A DNA stretch of 34,409 bases from Nodosilinea nodulosa PCC 7104 (GTDB taxonomy: Bacteria > Cyanobacteriota > Cyanobacteriia > Phormidesmidales > Phormidesmidaceae). The notes beneath the pieces are model-generated. The model was not told where the DNA came from. It saw only the letters and a program-made list of their open reading frames with translations, and ran no database searches. Positions 1 to 9,700 of the stretch are shown one piece after another; position 1 is the stretch's first letter; each line of letters starts with the position of its first letter. A program made the position numbers and the translations under genes. The stretch is taken from assembly GCF_000309385.1 (NCBI RefSeq), contig NZ_JH976538.1, forward strand, positions 138,381 through 172,789, in the 5' to 3' direction.

Positions 1-109
1 CATAGTAGCGTAGTCCCGTATCAACGGTCTGGCGCAGGTTCTCAATCGCCTGCTCCACTGTTAATGAAGCTCCCTCGGCGTTGACTAGCTGCTGTGGCTC
101 CTGTTCCAT
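1..109 (-). CDS. HEAT-repeat phycobilin lyase-like protein (CpcE-like), N-terminal fragment
   Basis: This is the first 36 codons of a gene read on the minus strand from ATG at 107-109 and running out of the window. The visible protein has a short polar start followed by LTVEQAIENLRQT and TGLRYY. From memory this resembles the opening HEAT-like repeat of phycocyanin alpha-subunit phycocyanobilin lyases (CpcE) and related cyanobacterial PBS-lyase HEAT proteins. Such proteins attach bilins to phycobiliproteins or chaperone them in the cytoplasm. A GAGGT sits directly before the ATG, within a 13-bp tandem duplication. Only the N-terminus is visible, so the exact paralogue (CpcE, PecE, NblB or another HEAT protein) cannot be told. 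Confidence 0.5.
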   Translation of the reverse strand, partial: MEQEPQQLVNAEGASLTVEQAIENLRQTVDTGLRYY

Positions 110-135
110 ACCTCAGTGCGTCACCTCAGTGCGTC
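110..135. repeat. 13-bp tandem duplication at the lyase-like gene start
   Basis: The unit ACCTCAGTGCGTC occurs twice, at 110-122 and 123-135, with no mismatch. On the minus strand it forms the leader just before the start codon at 109, so the ribosome-binding sequence GAGGT is present twice. It lies between the gene start and the truncated IS fragment beginning at 145. Confidence 0.85.
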
Positions 136-144
136 TCCAGCGCT

Positions 145-357
145 GGCCAAGCTGACGTCGTCACTCAGCAACGACAAGCCGTTTTAAACACGGCTTATCT
201 CGCCCATCCTGAGCGCTTTGTCCATCATCCGCCCACTCCACCCGTGGTGCCCAATGCCGTTTGGATCAATCCACCGATAGCAGCTCCTAACAGCCAGGCG
301 GTTCCACACTAATTTGTTTTTAGTTTCTGTCTCATTTTTGTTGACACATTCCGCTTC
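145..357 (+). mobile_element. 3' end of an IS3-like (integrase-core) insertion sequence, left copy
   Basis: Codons up to the TAA at 310-312 encode a transposase C-terminus with QADVV, RQAVL, HPERFV and WINPP. This tail pattern is one I associate with IS3/IS481-like rve transposases. The sequence from 145 to 357 reappears inverted at 34180-34393, differing by one T in a T-run near 181, so the copy boundaries are clear. The transposase is cut at its 5' side: at 145 it joins unrelated sequence beside the lyase-like gene. The element's outer end lies near 350-357, where it abuts a broken ISAzo13-like gene. It is a relic and cannot move on its own. Confidence 0.65.
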
Positions 358-369
358 CCCCATATTTAT

Positions 370-760
370 CATTGGGTGATTAACGCCGATGATGACCTGG
401 AGAATCATTCTCGACACACCCAATTCATGGCCCAATTAGTGGATCTAGCCCGGCGGGCGCAGATCATGATTCAGTTGGTCTATTATCCGCCCTATCACAG
501 CAAATATAATTTCTGTAGAGTGCACCTTTGGCTGGCTGGAGTAGTACTGGCGAGGCAGCCTGTTAGTTTCGGTGGAAACAGTCACCCGGTTCGCAGAATT
601 CCTTACCTTTAAAGGCAAGCATCCAACGGTCAACCGGGTCACATAGACCTACAAGACTGGCATTAAACTGACCCAAAGCACTATGGTAGAACTCGAAACG
701 AACCTGCAACAGTTGCCAGGGCTGAAAAGAGGTTCGGTGAAATTGTCCCTACTCTGGCTT
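370..760 (+). pseudogene. ISAzo13-like transposase remnant
   Basis: Reading across frames recovers the C-terminal third of a DDE transposase. The first part, from about 376, has NHSRHTQFM, DLARRAQI and YYPPYHSKYN. After a frameshift near 510-520 it continues with SVETVTRFAEFLTFKGKHP, TYKTGIKLTQSTM and a tail near 745. Stop codons interrupt the second part (the TAG in a GWLE-stop-YWRGS context and another before TYKTG). The YYPPYHSKYN block is one I know from cyanobacterial ISAzo13-family transposases. The 5' two thirds are missing and the gene begins right where the IS3-like end stops, which suggests that element interrupted or replaced it. The family assignment is from memory. Confidence 0.55.
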
Positions 761-1349
761 AGTGGACGGATGATTTTTTCTTCGCAGCAATCTAAATTGA
801 CGGTTTTCACTCGAAACGAGCCCACTAGGAAAAGTGCTAAGAAGTCCAGCGGGGCTTTATGCCAGGGCAGATGGGGGTGCAGTGCAGCTTGAATTCAGGT
901 ATTCTTGTTCATAAAGGCGTGGATGCTAGGGGTGTGATAATTTCTAGCTCCTCTCTTCTTCCTTCATCTTGTCAAATTTCCTCTAGCTCTAGCTCTAGCT
1001 CTAGCTTTCTGCTCCCTCTGTTATTTCTTGTCCTAGTACCTTGACTCACGCCTTACCCGTCTATTGGAAACTATAAGGGCAGGCTGACATGAGTAACATG
1101 AGCCCTTAACAACGGCGGCTTAAGTTTACGCTCTACCCAGTTCGTGCTGGGTGACCGGGAGTTTTATAGACCTAAAAGGTAATTGAGGCTGATGGGAGTT
1201 GAGGATTTACATCCTACTGGGGTCAGGGTCTGAGAAACCTTCCGAAAAGTGAGCGGACTTAGAGTTGCTAAAGGCTAAGATCGTTGATTACGACAGGGTA
1301 AGCTCAGCAGTTCTATATCATTTACAACCTCCAAGGGCATTCTATCCCT
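761..1349. other. Intergenic stretch with a hexamer microsatellite, no gene seen
   Basis: About 590 bases separate the transposase remnant from the first kinase. A short (CTCTAG)n run lies at 981-1006. The open frames here are short, rich in serine or out of character with the neighbours, and I recognise no product. No convincing promoter pair or RNA gene was found, though the first kinase's promoter should lie in this stretch. Confidence 0.5.
981..1006. repeat. CTCTAG hexamer microsatellite
   Basis: Four perfect copies of CTCTAG followed by CT. A related CTAG-rich tract lies about 40 bases upstream. Slippage could change the copy number, but no reading frame of interest crosses it. Confidence 0.85.
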
Positions 1350-4166
1350 ATGTCGCAGCCCTCCTCCTCCTCGCCGTCTATGGCCGCTCTAGCCCAGCAA
1401 CTACAGGCCTGCGAAGCTCGTTATCGTACTCTTTTTGATTATGTCCAGGTAGGCGTGGTGGTAGCTGATGCTGAGGGCTACCACCTCAATGCCAACGCCA
1501 GCGCTTGCGAGATGTTTGGCTATAGCCACGAGGAGTTTATTGGTCTCCACGCCTCAAATATTGTGGTGCAGAGCGAGGTCTCCCACATCGATTTAGCTCT
1601 GGGCGAAATTTACAATCGCAGCGATCACTACCGCGAGTGGCAGTTTCGCCGCAAAGACGGCACGGTGTTTGCGGCGGAAGTGATTGCTACCCTCATGCCC
1701 GATGGCACTGTGCTGGGAATGATTCGCGACTTGAACGATCGCCACCAAGCCCAGGCCTACCGCGATCGCATGGTGGCAATTGTTGAATCGACGTCCGATG
1801 CCATCATTAGCACTGACATCGACGGCATTGTCACGAGCTGGAATGCTGGGGCAGAGGGGATATACGGTTACACCGCCGCAGACATCATCGGTACCCCCGT
1901 GGTGCAGCTGTATCCAGCAGACAAGCTGCATGAGGCAACCCTGGTTTTGGATAAGATTCAGCGGGGTGAGCGCATTGAGCGATTAGAGACCCAGCAGCAC
2001 ACCAAAGCGGGGCAGTTGATTTGCGTATCCATTGCGGCATCACCGCTGAGGGACAGCCGAGGCAGCATTCTCGGGACTTCGGCCATTGTGCGAGATATTA
2101 CTGCTTTGAAGGAGCGCGATCGCGAGATTGCCCGCATGTCTCGACTCTACGCCGCTCTCAGCCAAATCAACCAGGCTATTGTCTGGACTGCCGACCGCGA
2201 CAAACTCTTCCAAAAGGTATGCCAGGCGTTGGTAGATGATGGCGGCTTCTGTATGGCGTGGATTGGGTGGCACCGTTCTGACACCGACGGGCTAAGACCT
2301 ATGGCCGTCTATGGCGACGACGGTAACTTAATGGCTGGCGAGGATAATCACTACCCCACCTCTGATTTGTCGGTTAGCTTGGCTGTTATAGCCCTCCGAT
2401 CGCATCAGCCCTACATCTGTAACGATGCTCTCAACGATCCAGCAACCAGCGCCTGGCACGGCGCGATGGCCCACGGCAAGTTTCGGGCGTCCGCCCACTT
2501 CCCGATTTGGCTGAACGAGGTGGTAGTGGGCGTTCTCAACGTCTATGCCGCGCAGCCCAATATTTTCCAAGACAAAGAGGTTGCCCTACTCACAGAGGCT
2601 GCTGGCGATCTCTCCTTCGCTATTAAGGCCTTTGCCCAAGACGAAGCCCGCCGTCAGGCCGAGCAGGCTCTGCGCGACGAAATGCACTTTGCCGATATGA
2701 TGATTGAGAGCATGCCCGGCATTCTCTACTTCTACGACACCGAGGGACATTTTCTGCGCTGGAACCAAAACTTTGAGCGAGTGTCTGGCTACTCCGCCAA
2801 CGAGATTGCCCACATGCACCCTCTCAACTTCTTTGCGGATGCCGATCGAGCAAGATTAGAGCAGCGCATTGGGCAAGTGTTTACCGACGGGGAGTCTTTC
2901 ATTGAGGCCGACTTTGTCTCTAAAGACGGCACCACGACCCCCTATTTTTTTACTGGGCAGCGGGTTCAGTTTGAAAATACCTGGTGCCTGGTGGGGGTGG
3001 GTATTGATATATCAGAACGGCGGCGGGCCGAAGCGCAGCTGGCCGAGAGCGAGCGCAAGTATCGCGAACTGGTGGAGCACGCCAACAGCATTATTCTCCG
3101 CTGGAATGCCGAGGGATATATCACCTTTCTCAACGAGTATGGCCAGCGCTTTTTTGGTTATACCGCCGCAAAAATTATCGGCCGCCATGTAATGGATACC
3201 ATTGTGCCTCCCACCGAAAGCGGCGGGCGTGACCTGCAACAGCTGATGGAGGATATCTGCGCCAACCCCAGCGCCTTTGAGCAGAACATCAACGAGAATG
3301 TTCGATGTGATGGCCAGCACGTCTGGGTCGCATGGACAAACCGCATTGAGCTAGATGCTGATGGCAACGTGGTTGAGATTCTCAGCATCGGCACCGACAT
3401 GACTGCTCGTCTGCAAGCTGAGGCCGAGCGCGAGAAGCGTCACCGCGCTGAAGCCGCCGATCGCATCAAGTCAGCCTTTCTGGCCACCATGAGCCACGAG
3501 CTGCGCACACCGCTCAACTCTATCATTGGCTTTACCGGCATCATTTTGCAGGAGCTAGCCGGGCCGCTCAACGCCGAGCAGAGCAAACAGCTCGCCATGG
3601 TACGCACCAGCGCCCGCCACCTGCTGGCCCTGGTCAACGACGTGCTCGATATTTCAAAAATCGAAGCGGGGCAGCTAGAGGTGGCCCGTGAGCCCTTTGA
3701 CCTGCAACAGGCGATCGCCAAGGTAGTGGCGATCGTACAGCCCCAAGCCGACACCAAAGCATTAGACCTGCGCGTTGAGGTGGCCTTTAACCTGGGCCAA
3801 GCCGTCACTGACCAGCGCCGATTTGAGCAGATTTTGCTTAACCTGCTAAGCAACGCCATTAAATTTACCGCTTGTGGCGAAGTTGTCCTCAACGCAGCAT
3901 TAGTTGAAGACCATCCGTCAGCGGCTACCGGCTCTATGGCCCTGCGCCTGCAAATCTCTGATACTGGCATGGGCATTAAAGCCGAGGATCTGCCATCCTT
4001 GTTTCAACCCTTTCGGCAGATTGACTCGGGGCTAGCTCGCAACCATGAAGGCACAGGCCTGGGCTTAGCCATCTGCAGCCGCCTAATTAGCCTCATGGGG
4101 GGCGAGATTAAAGCCGAAAGCACCTGGGGTAAGGGCAGCACTTTTATTGTGATTCTGCCGCTGTAG
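1350..4166 (+). CDS. Multi-PAS/GAF sensor histidine kinase
   Basis: A 938-residue soluble kinase with no predicted membrane segment. Domains in order: PAS (about 24-135), PAS (141-260), GAF (266-430), PAS (447-557), PAS (570-690), HisKA and HATPase. The phospho-accepting histidine is H716 in MSHELRTPLNS. The ATPase part has the N-box around N835 (LLSNAIKF), a DTGMGIK G1 box and a GTGLGLAI G2 box, so it should be active. There is no fused receiver. The single-receiver gene starts 14 bases downstream and is the obvious partner, followed by a hybrid kinase that overlaps it. The GAF lacks a bilin-type Cys-His motif, so its ligand is unknown. The start at 1350 is the first ATG in frame; no strong Shine-Dalgarno sequence precedes it. 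Confidence 0.93.
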   Translation: MSQPSSSSPSMAALAQQLQACEARYRTLFDYVQVGVVVADAEGYHLNANASACEMFGYSHEEFIGLHASNIVVQSEVSHIDLALGEIYNRSDHYREWQFRRKDGTVFAAEVIATLMPDGTVLGMIRDLNDRHQAQAYRDRMVAIVESTSDAIISTDIDGIVTSWNAGAEGIYGYTAADIIGTPVVQLYPADKLHEATLVLDKIQRGERIERLETQQHTKAGQLICVSIAASPLRDSRGSILGTSAIVRDITALKERDREIARMSRLYAALSQINQAIVWTADRDKLFQKVCQALVDDGGFCMAWIGWHRSDTDGLRPMAVYGDDGNLMAGEDNHYPTSDLSVSLAVIALRSHQPYICNDALNDPATSAWHGAMAHGKFRASAHFPIWLNEVVVGVLNVYAAQPNIFQDKEVALLTEAAGDLSFAIKAFAQDEARRQAEQALRDEMHFADMMIESMPGILYFYDTEGHFLRWNQNFERVSGYSANEIAHMHPLNFFADADRARLEQRIGQVFTDGESFIEADFVSKDGTTTPYFFTGQRVQFENTWCLVGVGIDISERRRAEAQLAESERKYRELVEHANSIILRWNAEGYITFLNEYGQRFFGYTAAKIIGRHVMDTIVPPTESGGRDLQQLMEDICANPSAFEQNINENVRCDGQHVWVAWTNRIELDADGNVVEILSIGTDMTARLQAEAEREKRHRAEAADRIKSAFLATMSHELRTPLNSIIGFTGIILQELAGPLNAEQSKQLAMVRTSARHLLALVNDVLDISKIEAGQLEVAREPFDLQQAIAKVVAIVQPQADTKALDLRVEVAFNLGQAVTDQRRFEQILLNLLSNAIKFTACGEVVLNAALVEDHPSAATGSMALRLQISDTGMGIKAEDLPSLFQPFRQIDSGLARNHEGTGLGLAICSRLISLMGGEIKAESTWGKGSTFIVILPL

Positions 4167-4180
4167 ACAATAAATGGACT

Positions 4181-4585
4181 ATGAAAAAAACCATTCTGCT
4201 GATTGAAGACAACCCCCAAAACCGCTATCTGGTAAAGTTTTTGCTGGAGACGCGAGGGTACACCATTCTTCAGGCAGAAACCGGACCCCAAGGGCTGGAA
4301 ATGGCCGCCGCCAAACACCCCGACCTGATCTTGCTCGATATTCAGCTGCCCGGCATGGATGGCCACGCCGTAGCCCAGGCCCTAAAGAGCGACCCGCAGC
4401 TCCAATCAATCCCCATTGTGGCCGTGACCTCCTACGCCATGATGGGCGATCGCGAAAAATGCCTCGCTGCTGGAGCCGAAGGCTACATTGAGAAGCCCAT
4501 TGACCCTGAGTCGTTTGGGGAGGAGGTGGAGCGGTTTTTGCCTGTTGCCCAAGGGGATGTCTCCCAGGGAGATGTTGCCCCATGA
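4181..4585 (+). CDS. Single-domain response regulator (DivK-like receiver)
   Basis: A 134-residue stand-alone receiver. The acidic pair is E9/D10, the phospho-acceptor D53 (LLLDIQLPGMDG), the switch residue T83 and the conserved lysine K105 (EKP), so every residue needed for phosphotransfer is present. It has no output domain and should act as a phosphate shuttle or by binding a partner protein, as DivK or CheY do. It lies 14 bases after the multi-PAS kinase and its stop overlaps the next start by four bases (ATGA), which implies one mRNA and coupled translation. The last 15 residues (a QGDVSQGDV repeat) extend beyond the receiver fold and look like a flexible tail. Confidence 0.92.
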   Translation: MKKTILLIEDNPQNRYLVKFLLETRGYTILQAETGPQGLEMAAAKHPDLILLDIQLPGMDGHAVAQALKSDPQLQSIPIVAVTSYAMMGDREKCLAAGAEGYIEKPIDPESFGEEVERFLPVAQGDVSQGDVAP

Positions 4586-6633
4586 GCCAAGTGATGATTG
4601 TTGACGACAACGCCGAAAATCTTTATCTGCTACGCATGCTGCTCCAGGGCCACGGCTACACCGTCGAAGAAGCCCGCCACGGAGCCGAAGCCCTCACCAA
4701 AGCTCGGCAACAGCCCCCTGTACTCATCGTCTCCGACCTGCTGATGCCGGTGATGGATGGCTACACTCTGCTGCGCCAGTGGAAGGCCGATGATCGGCTC
4801 AAGGCAATTCCCTTTATGGTCTACACCGCCACCTACACCGACGATAAAGATAAGCGCCTGGCCCTTGATCTGGGGGCCGATGCTTTTGTGGTCAAGCCCG
4901 CTGAACCCGAGGCTTTGATGACCCCAATTACGGCCCTGCTGGCTTCCTCAGGCCCGGATCAATTCTCGGTGCGCCTACCGCAGATCGAAGAAAATGCCCA
5001 GCTTAAGGATTATAGCGAGACCCTGTTTCGCAAGCTAGAGAACAAGATCGAGGGCCTACAGCAGACTAATCGACGGCTGGGGGCCGAAATTGCCGGACGC
5101 AAGCGTACTGAGGCCGCCCTGCGCGACAGCGAAGCTCGCTATCGCCAACTTTTTCAAGCTGTCACCGATCCACTGTTTGTCTACGATCGCGAAACCCTGG
5201 CCTATCTAGCCGTCAACGAGGCCGCTATCGCTGAGTACGGCTACAGCTACGACGAGTTTTTGGCCATGACCATTCGAGATGTGCGTCCCCCCGAGGATGT
5301 GCCCGCCCTACTAAAGATGCTGGCTCAGTCAAGCCCATCGCTGGAGCAGCGGGGCATTTGGCGACACCAGAAAAAAAACGGTGACATTATCAACGTTGAA
5401 ATTTCCGCCTACAGGCTAACCTTTTCGGGCCGCCCCGCTTGCCTAGTGCAGGCTCGCAATGTGACCGAAAAGCAGCAGCTCGAAGAGCAATATCGCCAGG
5501 CCCAAAAGATGGAGGCGATCGGTCGCCTGGCCGGGGGCATTGCCCACGACTTTAACAACTTGGTCACGGTGATCAAGGGCTACAGCGAGCTTTTGCAGAG
5601 CCGCCTAGCTCCCAACGACCCCATAGGGGAGACATTAGGCGAAATTCACAAAGCGGGCGAACGGGCCGGTACGTTGACCCGCCAGCTGCTGGCCTTTAGC
5701 CGCCAGCAGGTGCTAGAGCCCCAGGTGTTTAACCTCAACACAGTAGTTAGCCATACCGAGGCCATGCTCCGCCGCCTAATTGGTGAAGATGTGATCTTGA
5801 CCACCCACCTCAGCCCTACCCTGGGCCAAGTCAAGGCCGACCCCGGCCAGATCGAGCAGGTGTTGATGAACCTGGCAATTAACGCCCGCGATGCCATGCC
5901 CCAGGGCGGTACCCTCACCCTGGCCACCGAGACCGTGACTCTAGATGAGGCCTACTGCCGTACCGTAGCCGACCTGTCCCCTGGCGACTACGTGCGGCTG
6001 ACGGCGCAGGATACCGGCTGCGGCATTGATGCGGCGACTCAGACCAAAATGTTTGAGCCATTTTTTACCACCAAGGCGGTGGGCAAAGGCACTGGCCTGG
6101 GACTGGCGACGGTGCACGGTATTGTGGCGCAATCAGATGGTTATATTACGGTAGAGAGCACTGTAGGCCAGGGCACAACCTTTAAAGTCTACCTACCGCT
6201 GGTTCTTGAGCCAATGCCCCAGGAGCGGGTGGTGGAGCAATCGCGCGCCCTCCCCTATGGCACTGAAACCGTCTTGGTGGTCGAAGACGAAGACGCCGTG
6301 CGCGCCCTCGAAATCACCATTTTGCAGCGCTGCGGCTATCGGGTGCTAGAAGCTGCTAACGGCAGCAAGGCCCTTCATCTGGCCGAGCAAGAGCAAGGCC
6401 CCATTCACCTGCTAATTTCCGATGTGGTTATGCCCCACTTGGGAGGCCGCGAACTGGCCGCACACCTGGCCCTGAGTCGCCCCGACTGCAAGGTGTTATT
6501 TCTCTCGGGCTATACCGCCGATGCCGTCATTCACCACGGAGTTTCAGAGGCTGGTACGGCCTTTTTGCAAAAGCCTTTTACACCATCGACCCTAGCCCAA
6601 AAGGTGCGGCAAGTACTAGACGCCCAGTTTTAA
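4582..6633 (+). CDS. Hybrid kinase REC-PAS-HisKA-HATPase-REC
   Basis: A 683-residue cytoplasmic hybrid kinase. The N-terminal receiver (1-120) has D8/D9 and acceptor D52 in VSDLLMPVMDG. A coiled-coil linker precedes one PAS domain (about 186-305). The dimerisation domain carries H322 in GGIAHDFNN, the form of H-box typical of NtrB-like hybrid kinases. The ATPase has NLAINARDAM and GKGTGLGL. A second receiver (566-680) has acceptor D614 in ISDVVMPHLGG. With a receiver at each end it can take phosphate from the upstream kinase and pass it on internally. Its start overlaps the preceding receiver gene by four bases. The next gene begins 103 bases later. Confidence 0.93.
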   Translation: MSQVMIVDDNAENLYLLRMLLQGHGYTVEEARHGAEALTKARQQPPVLIVSDLLMPVMDGYTLLRQWKADDRLKAIPFMVYTATYTDDKDKRLALDLGADAFVVKPAEPEALMTPITALLASSGPDQFSVRLPQIEENAQLKDYSETLFRKLENKIEGLQQTNRRLGAEIAGRKRTEAALRDSEARYRQLFQAVTDPLFVYDRETLAYLAVNEAAIAEYGYSYDEFLAMTIRDVRPPEDVPALLKMLAQSSPSLEQRGIWRHQKKNGDIINVEISAYRLTFSGRPACLVQARNVTEKQQLEEQYRQAQKMEAIGRLAGGIAHDFNNLVTVIKGYSELLQSRLAPNDPIGETLGEIHKAGERAGTLTRQLLAFSRQQVLEPQVFNLNTVVSHTEAMLRRLIGEDVILTTHLSPTLGQVKADPGQIEQVLMNLAINARDAMPQGGTLTLATETVTLDEAYCRTVADLSPGDYVRLTAQDTGCGIDAATQTKMFEPFFTTKAVGKGTGLGLATVHGIVAQSDGYITVESTVGQGTTFKVYLPLVLEPMPQERVVEQSRALPYGTETVLVVEDEDAVRALEITILQRCGYRVLEAANGSKALHLAEQEQGPIHLLISDVVMPHLGGRELAAHLALSRPDCKVLFLSGYTADAVIHHGVSEAGTAFLQKPFTPSTLAQKVRQVLDAQF

Positions 6634-6736
6634 GGTTCTCACGAGTTTCGTTTCCAGTTGCTCTGGCTTGCGATGATGGGGGAGAGGGTTAGTTATCCCC
6701 CCCCGTGGGGGCATGCTGGGCTAGTAGCTCATATCT
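6634..6736. other. Short intergenic gap with G/C runs
   Basis: The 103 bases between two hybrid kinase genes hold facing G-rich and C-rich runs (about 6676-6713) that can pair, but no T-tract follows. It could separate two transcription units or be a spacer inside one long operon. Confidence 0.3.
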
Positions 6737-6760
6737 ATGGAGAAGTATGGAAGGCGTCAC

Positions 6761-9700
6761 ATGATTGGACAACTAGTTAGCCAGATTCTTTGGGTTGGTA
6801 ATCCCCCAGAGATGGCATCCTTGCCTGGCCTTACGGCCACCAAACTGGCAATAATTGCCCTAGATCATGTGCATGCAGCCCTAGTCTATATAGCTGCTGG
6901 CCACCCTGTAGATAGCGTGGTGCTCGATCTTACGGCCTTAGATACCGGAGGGCTAGATGCGCTCCAGGATCTCCAGGGTCAGGCTCCCGATTTACCAGTG
7001 ATTGTGTTGGTCAGTCTGGCCCAGACCTCCCTGGGCCTACAGGCGGTGCGGGCTGGGGCTCAAGATTATTTGATTAAAGGGCAAACCCCGATCGCTGAAA
7101 TCTGGAGGGCCGTGGGCTGCGCCCTTGAGCGCCACCGTAGGCAACAGACGATCGCCCCAACTCATTCTTCCGCGGGCGCTTTAGACACCCTAGCCCGGCA
7201 AGACCAGCGCTATCAAAAGATCTTTCAGGAGGTGCCGATTTCCCTGTGGGAAGAAGATTGGTCGGCGGTTATTGCCCTGGTGTGCGATCTCCAGCGCCAG
7301 GGGGTAACCGACTTTGCTACCTACATTGACCAGCATCCCGAGTTTGTCACCCTGGCCATGCAGGCGGTGCGCATTCTAGACGTCAACCAGGCCACCCTAG
7401 ACATCTTCAAGGCGCAGACCAAAGCAGACATTCTCGGCTCCCTGGAAGCGGTGTTTTCGACCCTTGATACCCTGCCGGGGTTTAAGACAGAGTTGACAGC
7501 CTTTTGCCTCGGCAAACCGACGTTTCAGAACCAAATGTCCCTGCGCACCGTAACCGGGGAGCTGATACACGTCTGGGTAAAAATCACATTTCCTGACTTG
7601 CAGAACGGGTCTAGCCTGGTGCTAGTCAGCCTGCTCGATATTAGCGAAGAGGTGCAGCTAGAAGCCGAACGCCAACAGGCCGAGGCGCTCTTAACCACCC
7701 GCATTCGTCAGCAGGAGGCGGTGGCTCAGCTGGGGTTGGTGGCCACGGGGGCCGAGCAGGCAGGGCCGATTTTGCAGCAGGCCTCAGAGCAGGTGGCGGC
7801 GGTGCTAGGCATGGAGTTTTGCACCGTTTTAGAACTGACCGAGGGTGGCAGCCAGCTCCAGTTTGTGGCCGGAGTGGGCTGGCATTCTGAGAGCATAGTC
7901 CCCGTCACCGTAAAGCTCGATCAGGCCTCCCAAGAATGGTTGACGCTGCGATCGCCCGATCCCATATACGTCAATGATCTACGTCAGGAAACCCGCTTTA
8001 GTCCAAAGCCTCTGCTCATGGACTACGGCATTGTCGGCGGCATGAGCGTGGCTATCCGCGTGCAGGGCAGACCCTGGGGAGTGCTGGAAGTCTACTCTCG
8101 TCATTCCCAGCAGTTTTCACCAGACGATACCTATTTTGTGCAGTCGGTGGCGGCCTTGCTGGCCCTGGTGATTGAGCGGATAGCCAACCAGGCAGCGCTG
8201 GAAAAAAGCCACCACCAAATGCAAACTGCCCAGCGGATCGCCGCCCTGGGCAGCTGGGAGTACGACATCGTCAACGATCGCCTGCATTGGTCAGAGGCCT
8301 GTAAACAAGCAGCGGGGATTGCGCCCGAGCAGGCGATGCTAACCTGCGCAGACTTTTTGCAATACGTGCATCCCGACGACCTGGAAATGGTCATGCAGCA
8401 GTTTGAGCAAGCCATTGACCAACGCACCTGTCTAGACTACGAGCACCGCTGGATCTGTCCCGATAGCAATGTGTGTTATTTACACCAGCTGGGCGAGATT
8501 ACCTACGACCCCAGCGGTACTCCCCTGCATATGTTTGGCACCCTGCAAAACGTCACCACCCAGGCCCATGCTGAGGCCGAACGTCGCCAGGCCGAAGCTA
8601 GATTGAACCAACAAGCCACCCTGCTGATCAACGCTGAACGCATCGGCCAGATGGGGAGCTGGGTTACGGATATACCCAAAAATCGATTGATTTGGTCAAT
8701 AGGTACCTATCGACTTTTTGGTCTTCCCCCCGACCATCAAATTGAGAATTTTGAGCAGTTCTTGGAGCGGGTATTACCAGAAGATCGCCCCAAACTACTG
8801 GCTGATCAACGCCAGGCTGAGGCATCGAACGGCATTGTAGAGACAGAATACCGCATTTGTCGACCCAATGGAGAGATTCGCTGGCTGGCCGAACGGGGCA
8901 ACGTGGAATACGACGCCGCTGGTCGCCCCATCCGGCGATCGGGCATGGTGATGGATGTGACAGATACAAAAGCTGCCGAGGCCATCCTGCGGGCCAGCGA
9001 AGAACGGTTTCGGCTGGTATCTAAAGCCACCAATGACGCCATTTGGGACTGGGACATTGTCGCCAATACCATCTGGCGTGGCGAGAGCTTCAAAACCCTG
9101 TTTGGCTACAGCGACGCCGACCTCAATGCCTCAGGTGAATGGTGGCACAGCCGTCTGCACCCGGAAGATGGCCCGCGAGTGCTGGCCTCAATACAGAAGG
9201 CCCTAGGGGAAAATGTCACTAGCTGGAAAGATGAATATCGCTTTCGCTGCCAAGATGGCAGCTATGCCTATGTCCTGAATCGCGGCTATATCATACGCAA
9301 TGCCCAGGGGCAGGCAATCCGCATGATTGGCGGCATGCTCAACCTGACCGAGCAAAAGAACTTAGAGGCCCAATTGATGCAAAGCCAAAAAATGGAGGCG
9401 ATTGGTCAGCTAACTGGCGGCATGGCTCACGACTTTAACAACCTTCTAACGGTAATTTTGGGCAACGCTGAGCTGTTGGTGGAAGAGCTAGGCCCTCAGC
9501 CCCAGCTGCAATCTTTGGCCGATATGATTGGCAATGCCGCTCAGCGGGGGGCTGACCTCACCCAGCGGCTGCTTTCCTTTGCCAGCCCCCAATCCCTCGC
9601 CCCCCAACCTGTAGATGTCAACCAGCTGATTGCCCATATGCACGGGCTGCTGCGCCGCACCCTAGGTGAGCAGATTGAGGTGCACTGTAGCTACAATGCC

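Noticed and set aside
859..1044. Serine-rich 61-residue open frame
   Set aside because: The serines come from the CTCTAG microsatellite; there is no ribosome-binding site or recognisable feature.
6676..6713. Terminator between two kinase genes
   Set aside because: G and C runs can pair, but there is no T-tract and the stem is irregular.
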